64,000 bases of DNA from Pannonibacter carbonis (GCF_003012935.1 NZ_PUDR01000007.1:1-64000), one strand, 5' to 3'; numbered from the stretch's first letter, positions 25,965 through 35,573 are shown. Program-made: numbers and translations. The notes: generated by a model not told the origin, from the letters alone.

Positions 25965-27815
25965 TCAGTGCCCGGCGACCATCATCGTGCCACCTTTCGG
26001 CAGCCGCAGGCGGTCGACGAAGTCCTGCATCTCCTGGCTTGGAGCCGGGGTCACCAGCGACACCACATAGGTGACGACGAAGGCCACAGGCACGCCGAAG
26101 ATGCCGGCGGAGATCGCCTTGACACCGAACCAAGAGATCTCATCCCCGGTGCCCTTGACGAAATCGAAGCCGTACACATTGCCAATCAGGTAGTACATGG
26201 TGATGCCGAAGCCGGCGATCATGCCCATGATGCCACCTAGGTTCGTCGCACGCTTCCACCACACGCCCATGACGAGCGGGGCGAAAAGACCCGCAGCGGC
26301 GATGGAGAAGGCCCAGGCCACCATTGACAGGATGTCAGACGGCTTGGTGCGGGCGAGGAACGCGGCCGCAAGAGCAACGACGACCAGCAGGATCTTGGAG
26401 ATCATCAGGCGACGCTTGGCATCGGCCTTGGGATCGATCATGCGATAGTAGACGTCATGCGACAGCGCGTTGGCGATGGCGAGCAGAAGCCCATCGGCGG
26501 TCGAAAGCGCGGCGGCAAAACCACCCGCACCGACGAGACCGACAACCCAGATCGGCATGCCGGCAATCGACGGGGTCGACAGCACGATCATGTCGTTGTT
26601 GAGCCTGAGTTCCGCGTAGGGGAAGCCGCCGACAAGACCCTTGGCCTCACAGGCCGCAGTGATGGCCTGTACGGTTTCAGCCTTCACACCGCAGATCGTT
26701 ACCAGCTGATGGCCGGCAATCGAGCCCCAGTTCAGCATCCACTGCGGAATTGCCGAGAAGGCAAGGATGTTGCCCTCAGCACCTGCAAACAGGCTCATCA
26801 GGTTCATCTTCGAGAAGGCTGCATAGGCCGGAGCCGTGAAATACAGCAGGAAGATGAAGAACAGCGACCAGCCCACCGACTTGCGGGCTTCACGAACCGT
26901 CGGTGTCGTGAAGAAACGCATGAGGATATGCGGCAGTGATGCAGTGCCGACCATCAGGCAGAAGATCAGCGAGAAGAAGTCGAGCGGAGTATAGTTCTGG
27001 AAAGGTGCGACATAGGATTTCGCAATTCCCAGGACCTGTTCATACTCGGCAATCTTCGACAGGGCACCGCCGTAGGTGAGCTGCGGCAGCGGAATACCGA
27101 ATGTGACGGTCGACATCCAGATTGCCGGCAGCAGATAGGCAACAATCAGCACGATATACTGAGCCACTTGGGTCCAGGTCACGGCCTTCATGCCGCCCAG
27201 CATGGAGCAGACGAGAATGCCGGCAAGCCCTGCAAACACCGCGTACTGGAAGTCAATGCCAAGGAACTGCGAGGCAATGATGCCAGAGGCATAGACCTGT
27301 GCGGTAATGTAGGTAAACGAGCAGGCAAACAGCACGATGATGCCGACCAGCCGCGCCGCATTGCCGCCATAGCGGGTGCCCAGGAAGTCTGGCACCGTGT
27401 AGGCACCGAACTTGCGCAGATACGGTGCCAGAAGCACCGCGACCAGCACATAACCGCCGGTCCAGCCAAGAACGAAGGCAAGGCCGTCATAGCCCAGCAC
27501 GAACAGCGTGCCCGCCATGCCGACGAAGCTGGCACCGGACATCCAGTCCGCACCGGTCGCCATGCCGTTGTAGATCGCCGGAACCGAGCGGCCAGCGACA
27601 TAGTATTCCGACACGACGGCGGTGCGCGACATGATGCCGATGAAGGCATAAATGCCGATGGTCGCGGCCATGTAGGACCACATGATGACACGCTCCGGGA
27701 CGCCCAGCATCTCGAAGATCGCCATAAGAACGACAAACCCCGCAAACCCGCCGACATAGACCGTGTAGATCTTGCCCAGGTTTTCGGTGAAGTCCCCTTT
27801 CATACTCATTGCCAT
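25965..27815 (-). CDS. Sodium:solute symporter, acetate-type (VC_2705 subfamily)
   Basis: A 616-aa transporter of the SSS family with about 13-14 helices. It is close to the cation/acetate symporters that pair with a DUF4212 subunit. Typical features are GAWDWMSGASFVGMAG-like ATGADWMSGASF near residue 88, FLGTRYGG near 145 and ALSTADGLLLAIANALSHD in the second half. The protein probably imports acetate or another short monocarboxylate with Na+. It follows the DUF4212 gene by 11 bases. Divergent genes encode a CBS/nucleotidyltransferase protein often found with these symporters, probably for regulation. Confidence 0.88.
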   Translation of the reverse strand: MAMSMKGDFTENLGKIYTVYVGGFAGFVVLMAIFEMLGVPERVIMWSYMAATIGIYAFIGIMSRTAVVSEYYVAGRSVPAIYNGMATGADWMSGASFVGMAGTLFVLGYDGLAFVLGWTGGYVLVAVLLAPYLRKFGAYTVPDFLGTRYGGNAARLVGIIVLFACSFTYITAQVYASGIIASQFLGIDFQYAVFAGLAGILVCSMLGGMKAVTWTQVAQYIVLIVAYLLPAIWMSTVTFGIPLPQLTYGGALSKIAEYEQVLGIAKSYVAPFQNYTPLDFFSLIFCLMVGTASLPHILMRFFTTPTVREARKSVGWSLFFIFLLYFTAPAYAAFSKMNLMSLFAGAEGNILAFSAIPQWMLNWGSIAGHQLVTICGVKAETVQAITAACEAKGLVGGFPYAELRLNNDMIVLSTPSIAGMPIWVVGLVGAGGFAAALSTADGLLLAIANALSHDVYYRMIDPKADAKRRLMISKILLVVVALAAAFLARTKPSDILSMVAWAFSIAAAGLFAPLVMGVWWKRATNLGGIMGMIAGFGITMYYLIGNVYGFDFVKGTGDEISWFGVKAISAGIFGVPVAFVVTYVVSLVTPAPSQEMQDFVDRLRLPKGGTMMVAGH

Positions 27816-27826
27816 CTGGGGTCTCC

Positions 27827-28099
27827 TCAGTCTTCGGCTACGCCGAACTCTTCATCAATTGCGTTCTGCCGGCTCGAGAACCAGAAGATCAACACGACGA
27901 AGACGATTAGCGAGCCCTGCGCGGCCATGTAATAGCCGAGCGGGAAGCCCAGGATCACGACGCCATTCAGCGACGATACGAACATGTGAATAAAAAAGCT
28001 GAACACCGCCCAGACAGCAAGCGTAGTCCACATCAGACTGCTTGTCTTACGCCAGTGCGCCGCCGCAACTTCCGGTGGCAGTTTGTCGGTCAAGGTCAT
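27827..28099 (-). CDS. DUF4212 membrane protein, symporter partner
   Basis: A 90-aa protein with two membrane helices, WTTLAVWAVFSFFIHMFV and MAAQGSLIVFVVLIFWF, of the DUF4212 family that regularly precedes VC_2705-type symporters. It is probably a small subunit; direct evidence of that role is lacking. The start MTLTDKLPPE at 28099 has a good GGGAGGA ribosome site; the longer open frame upstream is G+C-rich leader. The 252-base divergent region to the next gene contains A+T-rich stretches near 28225-28300, where both promoters probably lie. Confidence 0.88.
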   Translation of the reverse strand: MTLTDKLPPEVAAAHWRKTSSLMWTTLAVWAVFSFFIHMFVSSLNGVVILGFPLGYYMAAQGSLIVFVVLIFWFSSRQNAIDEEFGVAED

Positions 28100-28351
28100 T
28101 CCTCCCGTTGGAGCACCTCGGCCGCCGGACCCGCCGCACCCCCTTACCTGGCGCGCCGCCTCCTGCCTCCCCGCAATATTCATGAACCGGCAAAGCACGG
28201 ATGTCCCTGCTTCGCACAGCAACATAAAATATATTGCGTTGCCGAGATACTTGCGGGATCAGAATATTCCCTTCAAACTGCATAAGGGAAGTTATCCTAA
28301 AGACTAATCGGGCAGCCAAAACAAGGCATTGTCCTAAGGGAGCGGAAGCAA

Positions 28352-28978
28352 GTGCTTGACTTCATTGGATCTATTTTGCCGAAAAGGCGCCGTTCCGACT
28401 GGACTGCCGCAGTAGAAACCATCCGTGCCGGCGCGGCCTTCCTCGCGCAGGGCTCCAGCTACTCCTACTTGCGCGCCCGAACCCTCCTCGCCGGCCCCAA
28501 GTTGTTCCAGGACGAGGGATTCGGTTTTGCCCTGCAGATCTGCAAGTGGGAAGGCTTTGCGGTTGCAGCGCAGGATCTGATCCTGATCATGGAAGCTGAA
28601 ATGCGGGAAAACCTGCCAGAGGATCCGGTCGTCCGGGCCACTGGCCTGTTGCAGCTCTACCGGGACGTGCTTGCGTCCGAAGCCATCCCCGAGCACCGCA
28701 AGGACCGCGGCTGGGACGAAGCCATCGCCGAGTTCGAGGCGCGGTTGCCGGTGTTCATGGAGCGGGCGCCGCTGAAACCGGATGCCATCTGTACCGCCAC
28801 GGCCCTTCGGCTTCTGGACCACGCGCCCATCACCGACGATGTCCGCGAAGCTGACAAGATCATGGTGCTGAACAACGTCGCCTTCCGTTTCATCGATTAT
28901 CAGGCAACCCTGCGCAAGCGGCTTGACCTTGTCGGTTTCGCCCGCGAGCTCTCCGGCAAGATGGACGTTGCAGCTTGA
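28352..28978 (+). CDS. Conserved protein of unknown function beside the acetate symporter
   Basis: A 208-aa soluble, mostly helical protein that I cannot assign to a family. No signal peptide or membrane helix is seen. Translation appears to start at GTG 28352 (MLDFIGSILPKRRR) with GGGAGCGGAAG upstream; no in-frame ATG lies near. Its stop overlaps the TTG start of the exonuclease/CBS gene (TTGA), so the two are translationally coupled and probably work together. Context suggests a part in regulating symporter activity or acetate metabolism. Confidence 0.7.
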   Translation: MLDFIGSILPKRRRSDWTAAVETIRAGAAFLAQGSSYSYLRARTLLAGPKLFQDEGFGFALQICKWEGFAVAAQDLILIMEAEMRENLPEDPVVRATGLLQLYRDVLASEAIPEHRKDRGWDEAIAEFEARLPVFMERAPLKPDAICTATALRLLDHAPITDDVREADKIMVLNNVAFRFIDYQATLRKRLDLVGFARELSGKMDVAA

Positions 28979-31140
28979 AGCGGATCCCGCTCTCTGCCCC
29001 GGCGCTTGGTGGCCTGACGCCCCTGATCGCGCTCGATGTCGTGGTTCTCGACACCGAGACCACCGGCCTCGATATCCGCAAGGACCGCATCGTTCAGATC
29101 GGCGCCGTGCGCATGTACGGCCGCGAGATCCTGGCCAGCGAAGTGTTCAATATCCTCGTTGATCCACAGATGCCGATCCCTGAAGTGGCGCAGCGCATCC
29201 ACGGGCTCGGCGATGGCGATGTTGCCGGACAGAGGACGATTGCCGAAGTCCTGCCGGAACTGGCCGCCTTCATCGGCGGTGCCGTGGTGGTGGGGCATTC
29301 GATCCATTTCGACCTGGCAATCCTGCGCCACGAGGCGGAACGCACGGGGACAAACTGGAAAGATCCGCTGGCCCTCGACGTGGCGTTGATGATCGCCGGG
29401 CTGGATCCCGCCCTGGTCGACACCTCACTCGACAGTCTCGCCCTCAGCCTCGGCATCGACATCAAGGGCCGCCACACGGCGCTCGGCGACGCCTTCGCCA
29501 CCGCCGAGGTCTATGTCGGCCTCCAGCCACGCCTTATTGCCAAGGGCATCCGCACGCTGGCAGAGGCAGAAAATCTCTGCCGCAAGCCGACCGGCCTGAT
29601 CGCCCGCCAGGAGGAAGCGGGCTGGTTCAACCGGCCGAAGGACAAGCGCGACTTCGCCCAGGCCGTTCTGCGCAGTGGCTCGCGCAAGGCCATCGACAGT
29701 TACCTCTATCGCAACCGCCTGTCTGATGTCATGAGCAGTCCCCCGATCAGCCTTCCGCAGACAGCGCCATTGTCGGCCGCAGCTTCCCTCATGGCAGAGC
29801 GGGGCATTGGCTGCCTGATCATCGACCGGGACGGCGAGGACCCGGGCATCCTGACCGAGCGTGATGTCCTCCATGCCCTGGCGCAGTCCGGAGCCGGCGC
29901 ACCGGATCTCATCGTCAGCACACTGATGACGGCTCCGATCATTTCCGCGCCGGCCGACACGTTTCTTTATCGCGCCCTCGGCCTGATGGCCCGGCGCAAC
30001 CTGCGCTATCTTGGCGTCACCGATGGCGGCGGCCGCGTGTCGGGCATCTTCACCTTGCGCACGTTGTTGCGGGAACGTGCGCTGGCGACACTGACCGTTG
30101 GTGACGAGATTGCTGCCGCAACCCGGCCACGCGATCTGGCCAAGGTCCAGTCCGCACTGCCGGCCCTGGCCAGCGGCCTGCTCGACGACGGCCAGGATGC
30201 CCGCAGTGTCTGCGCCATCATCGCGGCAGAAGGCAAGGCCATGACCGCCCGCGCAGCGGAACTGGCCGAGGCAGAGCTCATCGCCGCCGGTGCAGGTCCC
30301 GCTCCCGCCAACTATGCCCTTCTTGTTCTTGGCTCGGGCGGGCGCGGCGAAAGCATGCTGGCGGCAGACCAGGACAATGCGCTGGTCATCGACAATGCCT
30401 ATCCCGGCGACCTCGACAGCGCCGACGACTGGTTCACGCGCTTTGCGGGCCGGATCAACGAGATACTGGACCGCGCCGGCATTCCTTTGTGCTCCGGCGG
30501 CGTGATGGCTCGCAACCGCACCTGGCGGCGCAGGCTGTCGGAATGGGAAAGCCAGCTGGCAGACTGGGCCAGCCACCCTTCCCCCCAGTCGCTGCTAAAT
30601 GTCGACATCTTCTATGATTTCACCCCGGCGCATGTGTCCGGCAGTGGTGGTGCACGTCTTGCGGAATCCTTGCGCGTGCATGCCATGGACACCGCCCGCG
30701 GATCGCTCGGCATGCTGCGGGCGCTTGGCGAAACCGCCGCAAGCCACGGCCCGCCACTCGGCCTTTTCGGCCGCATACGCAAGGATGATCAGGGGCGCGT
30801 TGACCTGAAGGCCGGCGGCCTCCTGCCGCTTGTTGCGGGCGCCCGGACTATCGCCCTTCGCTACGGCATTACCGATCTTGCCACCCCGCGCCGCCTTGTG
30901 GCCGCAGCAAGCGCCGCGCATCGGTCCGAGACCGATGCCGACCTTCTCGCCAACATCCACGGATTCCTGATCCGCCTCGTCCTGACGCAGCAGATCGCTG
31001 ATCTTCAGGCGGGTATACCTCCATCCAACAGGGTGGAGATCGCCCGGCTCAGCCACCGCGACCAGGATGAACTGCGCGAGGCGCTCGGCCGCATCGACCT
31101 GATGTCCCACATGCTGCGGGACATCCTGCAGGGCATCTGA
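28975..31140 (+). CDS. 3'-5' exonuclease - CBS pair - DUF294 nucleotidyltransferase fusion
   Basis: A 721-aa cytoplasmic multidomain protein. Residues about 20-185 are a DnaQ-type DEDDh exonuclease: DTETTGLD with Asp26 and Glu28, GHSIHFDLAI, and HTALGDAFATAEV. Residues about 245-365 are two CBS motifs that should bind adenine nucleotides. Residues about 420-560 are a nucleotidyltransferase-like DUF294 domain with GSGGRGES and the following DQDNALV, and the C terminus is its DUF294_C helical partner. The start is TTG 28975; the first ATG falls after the exonuclease motif, so TTG is almost certainly used. Similar genes accompany DUF4212/acetate symporters in other proteobacteria. The role may be energy-responsive control of uptake, with the exonuclease target unknown. 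Confidence 0.85.
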   Translation: MKRIPLSAPALGGLTPLIALDVVVLDTETTGLDIRKDRIVQIGAVRMYGREILASEVFNILVDPQMPIPEVAQRIHGLGDGDVAGQRTIAEVLPELAAFIGGAVVVGHSIHFDLAILRHEAERTGTNWKDPLALDVALMIAGLDPALVDTSLDSLALSLGIDIKGRHTALGDAFATAEVYVGLQPRLIAKGIRTLAEAENLCRKPTGLIARQEEAGWFNRPKDKRDFAQAVLRSGSRKAIDSYLYRNRLSDVMSSPPISLPQTAPLSAAASLMAERGIGCLIIDRDGEDPGILTERDVLHALAQSGAGAPDLIVSTLMTAPIISAPADTFLYRALGLMARRNLRYLGVTDGGGRVSGIFTLRTLLRERALATLTVGDEIAAATRPRDLAKVQSALPALASGLLDDGQDARSVCAIIAAEGKAMTARAAELAEAELIAAGAGPAPANYALLVLGSGGRGESMLAADQDNALVIDNAYPGDLDSADDWFTRFAGRINEILDRAGIPLCSGGVMARNRTWRRRLSEWESQLADWASHPSPQSLLNVDIFYDFTPAHVSGSGGARLAESLRVHAMDTARGSLGMLRALGETAASHGPPLGLFGRIRKDDQGRVDLKAGGLLPLVAGARTIALRYGITDLATPRRLVAAASAAHRSETDADLLANIHGFLIRLVLTQQIADLQAGIPPSNRVEIARLSHRDQDELREALGRIDLMSHMLRDILQGI

Positions 31141-31323
31141 CATCGCATCCGTGTCAGCGCCGAATTGAAACCGACATGAAACCCGGCTAACACCGTCGCC
31201 GGGCTCGTCGGACGTCCCGGCCACGCCGCTGGTTACCCTGTGTGGTCGAAGATGGAACGCCACTCGGTTGCAGCCCCGTTGCCCGGACAGGCAATGCCCT
31301 GGTCCCGCGTTCAGGATTTTGAC

Positions 31324-32637
31324 ATGAAGATTGCGATGATCGGCTCCGGCTATGTGGGCCTGGTTTCTGGTGCCTGCCTTGCCGATTTCGGCCATGAAGT
31401 GACCTGCGTCGACAAGGCCGTCGACAAGATCGAGGCGCTGAAGCGCGGCGAGATCCCGATCTTCGAGCCGGGCCTCGACCAGCTGGTCGCCACCAACGTC
31501 AAGGCCGGGCGCCTTTCCTTCACCACCGATCTTGCCGGCCCCGTCGGTGACGCCGATGTGGTGTTCATCGCCGTCGGCACCCCGTCGCGGCGCGGCGATG
31601 GTCATGCGGATCTCTCCTATGTCCATGGCTGCGCCCGTGAGATTGCCGCGGCCGTGCAGGGCTTCACCGTCGTCGTCACCAAGTCGACCGTGCCGGTCGG
31701 CACCGGCGACGAGGTCGAGCGCATCATCCGCGACACCAACCCGGACGCCGATGTGGTGGTCGTCTCCAACCCGGAATTCCTGCGCGAAGGTGCGGCCATC
31801 GGCGACTTCAAGCGCCCGGACCGCATCGTCATCGGCATCGAGGACGAGCGCGCCCGCGAGCCGATGACCGAGGTCTACCGTCCGCTCTATCTCAACCAGG
31901 CCCCCCTGCTCTTCACCGCAAGGCGCACGTCGGAGCTGATCAAATACGCCGGCAACGCCTTCCTCGCCATGAAGATCACCTTCATCAACGAGATGGCGGA
32001 CCTGTGCGAGCGCGTTGGCGCCGATGTGCAGGACGTGGCACGCGGCATCGGCCTTGACGGCCGCATCGGCTCGAAGTTCCTGCATGCCGGCCCCGGCTAT
32101 GGCGGCTCGTGCTTCCCGAAGGACACGCTGGCCCTCGTCAAGACCGCGCAGGACCATGACAGCCCGGTGCGCCTGATCGAGACGACGGTGGCGATCAACG
32201 ACCAACGCAAGCGCGCCATGGCGCGCAAGGTGGTGGCGGCGGTCGGCGGTGACCTGCGCGGCAAGACGATCGCCATTCTCGGCCTCACCTTCAAGCCGAA
32301 CACCGACGACATGCGCGAGGCCCCCTCGCTCTCGATCATCCAGGCCTTGCTGGATGGCGGCGCCACCGTGCGCGGCTATGACCCGGAGGGGATGGAGGCG
32401 GCGAAGGGCCTGCTCGACACCGTGACCTACACGAAGGACGCCTATGACTGCGCCACCGGCGCGGACGCCCTCGTCATTGTCACCGAATGGGACGCCTTCC
32501 GCGCCCTCGACTTCCCGCGCCTCAAGACCGTGATGAAAGCCCCGGTCCTCGTCGACCTGCGCAATGTCTACAAGGCCGCCGACGTCACCCGGCACGGGTT
32601 TGCCTATGCAAGCGTGGGACGGGGGCGCGAAGGTTGA
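31324..32637 (+). CDS. ugd: UDP-glucose 6-dehydrogenase
   Basis: A 437-aa enzyme that makes UDP-glucuronate from UDP-glucose with two NAD+. The N-terminal Rossmann motif GSGYVG is at residues 7-12, the catalytic Cys263 is in GGSCFPKD, and the C-terminal UDP-binding domain has GLTFKPNTDDMREAPS. The ATG at 31324 was chosen; the frame is open upstream, but those codons are not conserved. Its product feeds acidic polysaccharides. It precedes manC by 75 bases, and a GumK-like glucuronosyltransferase begins at the far end of the window. The 183-base region upstream shows no clear promoter. Confidence 0.93.
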   Translation: MKIAMIGSGYVGLVSGACLADFGHEVTCVDKAVDKIEALKRGEIPIFEPGLDQLVATNVKAGRLSFTTDLAGPVGDADVVFIAVGTPSRRGDGHADLSYVHGCAREIAAAVQGFTVVVTKSTVPVGTGDEVERIIRDTNPDADVVVVSNPEFLREGAAIGDFKRPDRIVIGIEDERAREPMTEVYRPLYLNQAPLLFTARRTSELIKYAGNAFLAMKITFINEMADLCERVGADVQDVARGIGLDGRIGSKFLHAGPGYGGSCFPKDTLALVKTAQDHDSPVRLIETTVAINDQRKRAMARKVVAAVGGDLRGKTIAILGLTFKPNTDDMREAPSLSIIQALLDGGATVRGYDPEGMEAAKGLLDTVTYTKDAYDCATGADALVIVTEWDAFRALDFPRLKTVMKAPVLVDLRNVYKAADVTRHGFAYASVGRGREG

Positions 32638-32712
32638 GCTTGACGCGAGCCCGCGTGCCGCGTTCTTTGCATCTCCAGACAGAATCCAGCCATTGTGCAT
32701 TTCAGAGGCGTC

Positions 32713-34143
32713 ATGATCACTCCCCTTCTCCTGGTTGGCGGTTCCGGGACCCGCCTTTGGCCCTTGTCGCGCAAGAGCTTTCCCAAGCAGTTTGCGCCGC
32801 TGATCGGTGAGGAAAGCCTGTTCCAGGGCTCGGCGAAACGGCTGTCGGCGGAGGGTTTTGCCGCGCCCGTCGTCATCACCGGGTCGGATTACCGTTTCAT
32901 CGTCACCGAGCAGCTGACCACTGTGGGCATTGACCCGGGGGCGATCCTGATCGAGCCGGAAGCGCGCAACACCGCGCCCGCCGTGCTGGCCGCAGCACTC
33001 CACATCGCCAAGACAGATCCGGACGGGTTGATGCTCGTTGCCCCGTCCGACCATGTTGTGCCGAACCCGGCTGCCTTCCGCGCCGCCGTGGCGGCTGGCG
33101 TTCCGGCGGCCGAAAGCGGCCAGATCGTCACCTTCGGCATCCGCCCGACCCATGCCGAAACCGGCTATGGCTGGCTGGAGCTGTCGGCCGCCGCCGCCGA
33201 AGGCGAGCCCGTTGCGCTGAAGCGCTTTGTCGAGAAGCCGAACCGGGAGAAGGCCGAGGCGATGCTCGCCGCCGGCTCATACTTGTGGAACGCTGGCATC
33301 TTCCTGTTCAAGGTCTCCACCATTCTGGACGCGTTCCAGGCGCTGGCGCCGGACCTGATGGAGCCCGTCACAAGCGCGGTCGCGGACGCCAAGTCCGACC
33401 TCGGCTTCCTGCGGCTCGATCCGGCGGCCTTTGCCCGTGCGCCGTCGATCTCCATCGACTATGCGGTGATGGAGCGCGCCTCCAACCTGACCGCCGTGCC
33501 CTTCGGCGCCGGCTGGTCGGATCTGGGCGGCTGGGACATGGTGGCCAAGGAAATGGGCCCGGACGCGCGCGGCAACAGCCTTGGCGGCGAGGCGACAGCC
33601 ATCGACTGCGACGGCACGCTCCTGCGCTCCGACAGCGACGGGCTGCAGCTCGTCGGCATCGGCCTCAAGGATGTCATCGCGGTGGCGATGAATGACGCCG
33701 TGCTGGTGGCCGACAAGTCCCGCGCCCAGGACGTGAAGCTCGCCGTCGAGGCGCTGAAGCAGAAGGGCGCGCGCCAGGCCGAGACCTTCCCGCGCGATCA
33801 CCGGCCGTGGGGCTGGTTCGAGACGCTGGCGCTCGCCGACCGGTTCCAGGTCAAGCGCATCGTCGTGCATCCCGGCGCGGCGCTGTCGCTGCAGAGCCAC
33901 GTGCACCGCTCCGAGCACTGGATCGTGGTGTCGGGCACCGCACGCGTCACCGTCAACGAGGACGTCCGGCTCGTGACGGAAAACCAGTCGGTCTACATCC
34001 CGCTCGGCGCCATCCACCGGATGGAGAACCCGGGCAAGGTGCCGATGGTGCTGATCGAGGTGCAGACCGGGGCGTATCTGGGCGAAGACGACATCATCCG
34101 CTACGAGGACATCTATTCCCGCGGCCAGGGCGCCAAGGGCTGA
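32713..34143 (+). CDS. manC: Mannose-1-phosphate guanylyltransferase / mannose-6-phosphate isomerase
   Basis: A 476-aa bifunctional enzyme. The N-terminal guanylyltransferase has GGSGTRLWPLSRKSFPKQ at residues 9-26 and FVEKPNREKAE. The C-terminal cupin isomerase domain (about 345-470) has RPWGWFE, the metal motif around LQSHVHRSEHWIVVSG, and IPLGAIHRMENPG. It makes GDP-mannose for exopolysaccharide, LPS or surface glycans. The ATG at 32713 is preceded by AGAGG. GDP-mannose may feed the sugar-nucleotide reductase encoded at 45821. A strong intrinsic terminator follows. Confidence 0.93.
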   Translation: MITPLLLVGGSGTRLWPLSRKSFPKQFAPLIGEESLFQGSAKRLSAEGFAAPVVITGSDYRFIVTEQLTTVGIDPGAILIEPEARNTAPAVLAAALHIAKTDPDGLMLVAPSDHVVPNPAAFRAAVAAGVPAAESGQIVTFGIRPTHAETGYGWLELSAAAAEGEPVALKRFVEKPNREKAEAMLAAGSYLWNAGIFLFKVSTILDAFQALAPDLMEPVTSAVADAKSDLGFLRLDPAAFARAPSISIDYAVMERASNLTAVPFGAGWSDLGGWDMVAKEMGPDARGNSLGGEATAIDCDGTLLRSDSDGLQLVGIGLKDVIAVAMNDAVLVADKSRAQDVKLAVEALKQKGARQAETFPRDHRPWGWFETLALADRFQVKRIVVHPGAALSLQSHVHRSEHWIVVSGTARVTVNEDVRLVTENQSVYIPLGAIHRMENPGKVPMVLIEVQTGAYLGEDDIIRYEDIYSRGQGAKG

Positions 34144-34172
34144 GCGCAGCCTTCAGCCGTGATTTGGACAGA

Positions 34173-34202
34173 AGGCCGGACAGCACGTCCGGCCTTTTTT
34201 TT
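34173..34202 (+). terminator. Intrinsic terminator of the ugd-manC unit
   Basis: The stem AGGCCGGAC/GTCCGGCCT with a short loop is followed by a run of T. It lies about 30 bases after the manC stop. Confidence 0.9.
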
Positions 34203-34235
34203 GTTTCTTGGAAATGGCTTCCATCCTCGTCAGCC

Positions 34236-34350
34236 CTCGTCGCTCCTGCGCAGGCAGGAGCCTAGTAACCACCGACAAGCGTTGTTTTGCGGCATGGAAA
34301 ACCAAGAAGCGCCCCGTTTACTGGGCTCCTGCCTGCGCAGGAGCGACGAG
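34236..34350. repeat. Palindromic repeat pair, CGTCGCTCCTGCGCAGG family, copy 1
   Basis: The left arm, from about 34236 to 34268 (CTCGTCGCTCCTGCGCAGGC onward to AGTAA), is inverted at about 34317-34350 (TTACTGGGCTCCTGCC onward). Each arm also contains the self-complementary core CTCCTGCGCAGGCAGGAG. The 48 bases between the arms are not shared with copy 2. It is the left flank of the nitronate monooxygenase gene; the same element forms its right flank. Confidence 0.85.
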
Positions 34351-34384
34351 GGGGGGATGTCTGTGCGTCCTCCCTCACCCGCCC

Positions 34385-35320
34385 TCAGAACGGATCGGCC
34401 GCCACCGCCGCCTTGGTGGCCCTGTACTCCGCAATCAGCCGGGCGCAGAGCTCGCCCGCCGGCAGAACCTCGGAGATCCCGCCAACGCCATGGCCGGCGG
34501 ACCACACGGTCTTCCAGGCCTTGGCCTCGCCTTCCAGGTCCATCTTGCCATGGGCCGTGAGATTGTCCGGGTCGAGCCCGGCGGCGATGATCGAGGGTTT
34601 CAGGAAATTGGCGTTCACGCCGCTGATTGCCGGCGTGTAGAGAATGTCGCGGGCGCTGGCATCGACGATCATCTCCTTGTAGGCCGGCTCGATCTGCGCC
34701 TCGTGGGTGGCCAGGAACCGCGTGCCCATGTAGCCCATGTCGGCGCCCATGGCACGGGCGGCGAGAATGTCGGCGCCGGTGTTCATGGCCCCGGCCAGCA
34801 CCAGCGTGCCGGACCAGACTTTGCGGATCTCGCTGACGAGCGCAAAGGGGCTGAACGAGCCGGCATGGCCCCCCGCCCCGGCCGCCACCGCAATGATGCC
34901 GTCGACGCCTGCCTCTGCCGCCTTTTCGGCGTGGCGCGCGTTGATCACATCGTGGAACACCAGCCCGCCATAGGAATGCACCGCATCGACCACATCCTTC
35001 ACCGCGCCGAGCGAGGTGATGACCAGCGGCACTTTCTTCGCCACCGTCATCATCACATCGGCCTCGATGCGGGCGTTGGAGCGGTGCACGATCAGGTTGA
35101 CGCCGAACGCTGCGGCCTCGCCAGCCTCTGCCAGCCGCCCGGCGATCTCGTCCAGCCAGTCGCCATAGCCCTGCGTCGTGCGCTGGTTCAGCGCCGGAAA
35201 CGTGCCGACCACGCCGGCCCTGGCCGTCTCCACCACCAGATCCGGCCCGGAGGCGAGGAACATCGGCGAGGCAATGGCCGGCAGCTTGAGGCCCTTGGTC
35301 AGCGCGGCGGGAATGGGCAT
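34385..35320 (-). CDS. Nitronate monooxygenase family protein
   Basis: A 311-aa FMN-dependent flavoprotein of the nitronate monooxygenase (2-nitropropane dioxygenase) family, which oxidises alkyl nitronates; many members have unknown substrates. The FMN and active-site motif AAGAGGHAGSFSP is near residue 135, and GTRFLATHEA lies near 210. The ATG at 35320 has a GGAGA ribosome site; upstream codons are unconserved. The gene stands alone on the minus strand between two copies of the same palindromic repeat, unlike its surface-related neighbours, so it may have arrived or moved independently. Confidence 0.85.
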   Translation of the reverse strand: MPIPAALTKGLKLPAIASPMFLASGPDLVVETARAGVVGTFPALNQRTTQGYGDWLDEIAGRLAEAGEAAAFGVNLIVHRSNARIEADVMMTVAKKVPLVITSLGAVKDVVDAVHSYGGLVFHDVINARHAEKAAEAGVDGIIAVAAGAGGHAGSFSPFALVSEIRKVWSGTLVLAGAMNTGADILAARAMGADMGYMGTRFLATHEAQIEPAYKEMIVDASARDILYTPAISGVNANFLKPSIIAAGLDPDNLTAHGKMDLEGEAKAWKTVWSAGHGVGGISEVLPAGELCARLIAEYRATKAAVAADPF

Positions 35321-35441
35321 GTCGGGTCTCCTGCGGGAGTGGATCACATCGCCCCGGACCCTGCCCGCACATTCCGTTAACGTCAAGGGCAGATCGCGTG
35401 GTTTCTTGCCCCCTCTGTCTCCCGCTCTGCATCCCCTCTCT

Positions 35442-35562
35442 CCCTCGTCGCTCCTGCGCAGGCAGGAGCCCAGTAACCCCGGATGACGATGTGTTTCTCA
35501 GGCGCTTCCCGAACCATCACCCGCCCCGATTACTGGGCTCCTGCCTGCGCAGGAGCGACGAA
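35442..35562. repeat. Palindromic repeat pair, CGTCGCTCCTGCGCAGG family, copy 2
   Basis: The left arm is about 35442-35476 and the right arm, inverted, about 35529-35562. The arms match those of copy 1 almost base for base, while the 52-base spacer differs. This gives a BIME-like unit on the other side of the nitronate monooxygenase gene. Confidence 0.85.
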
Positions 35563-35573
35563 GCGAAAGGAAC

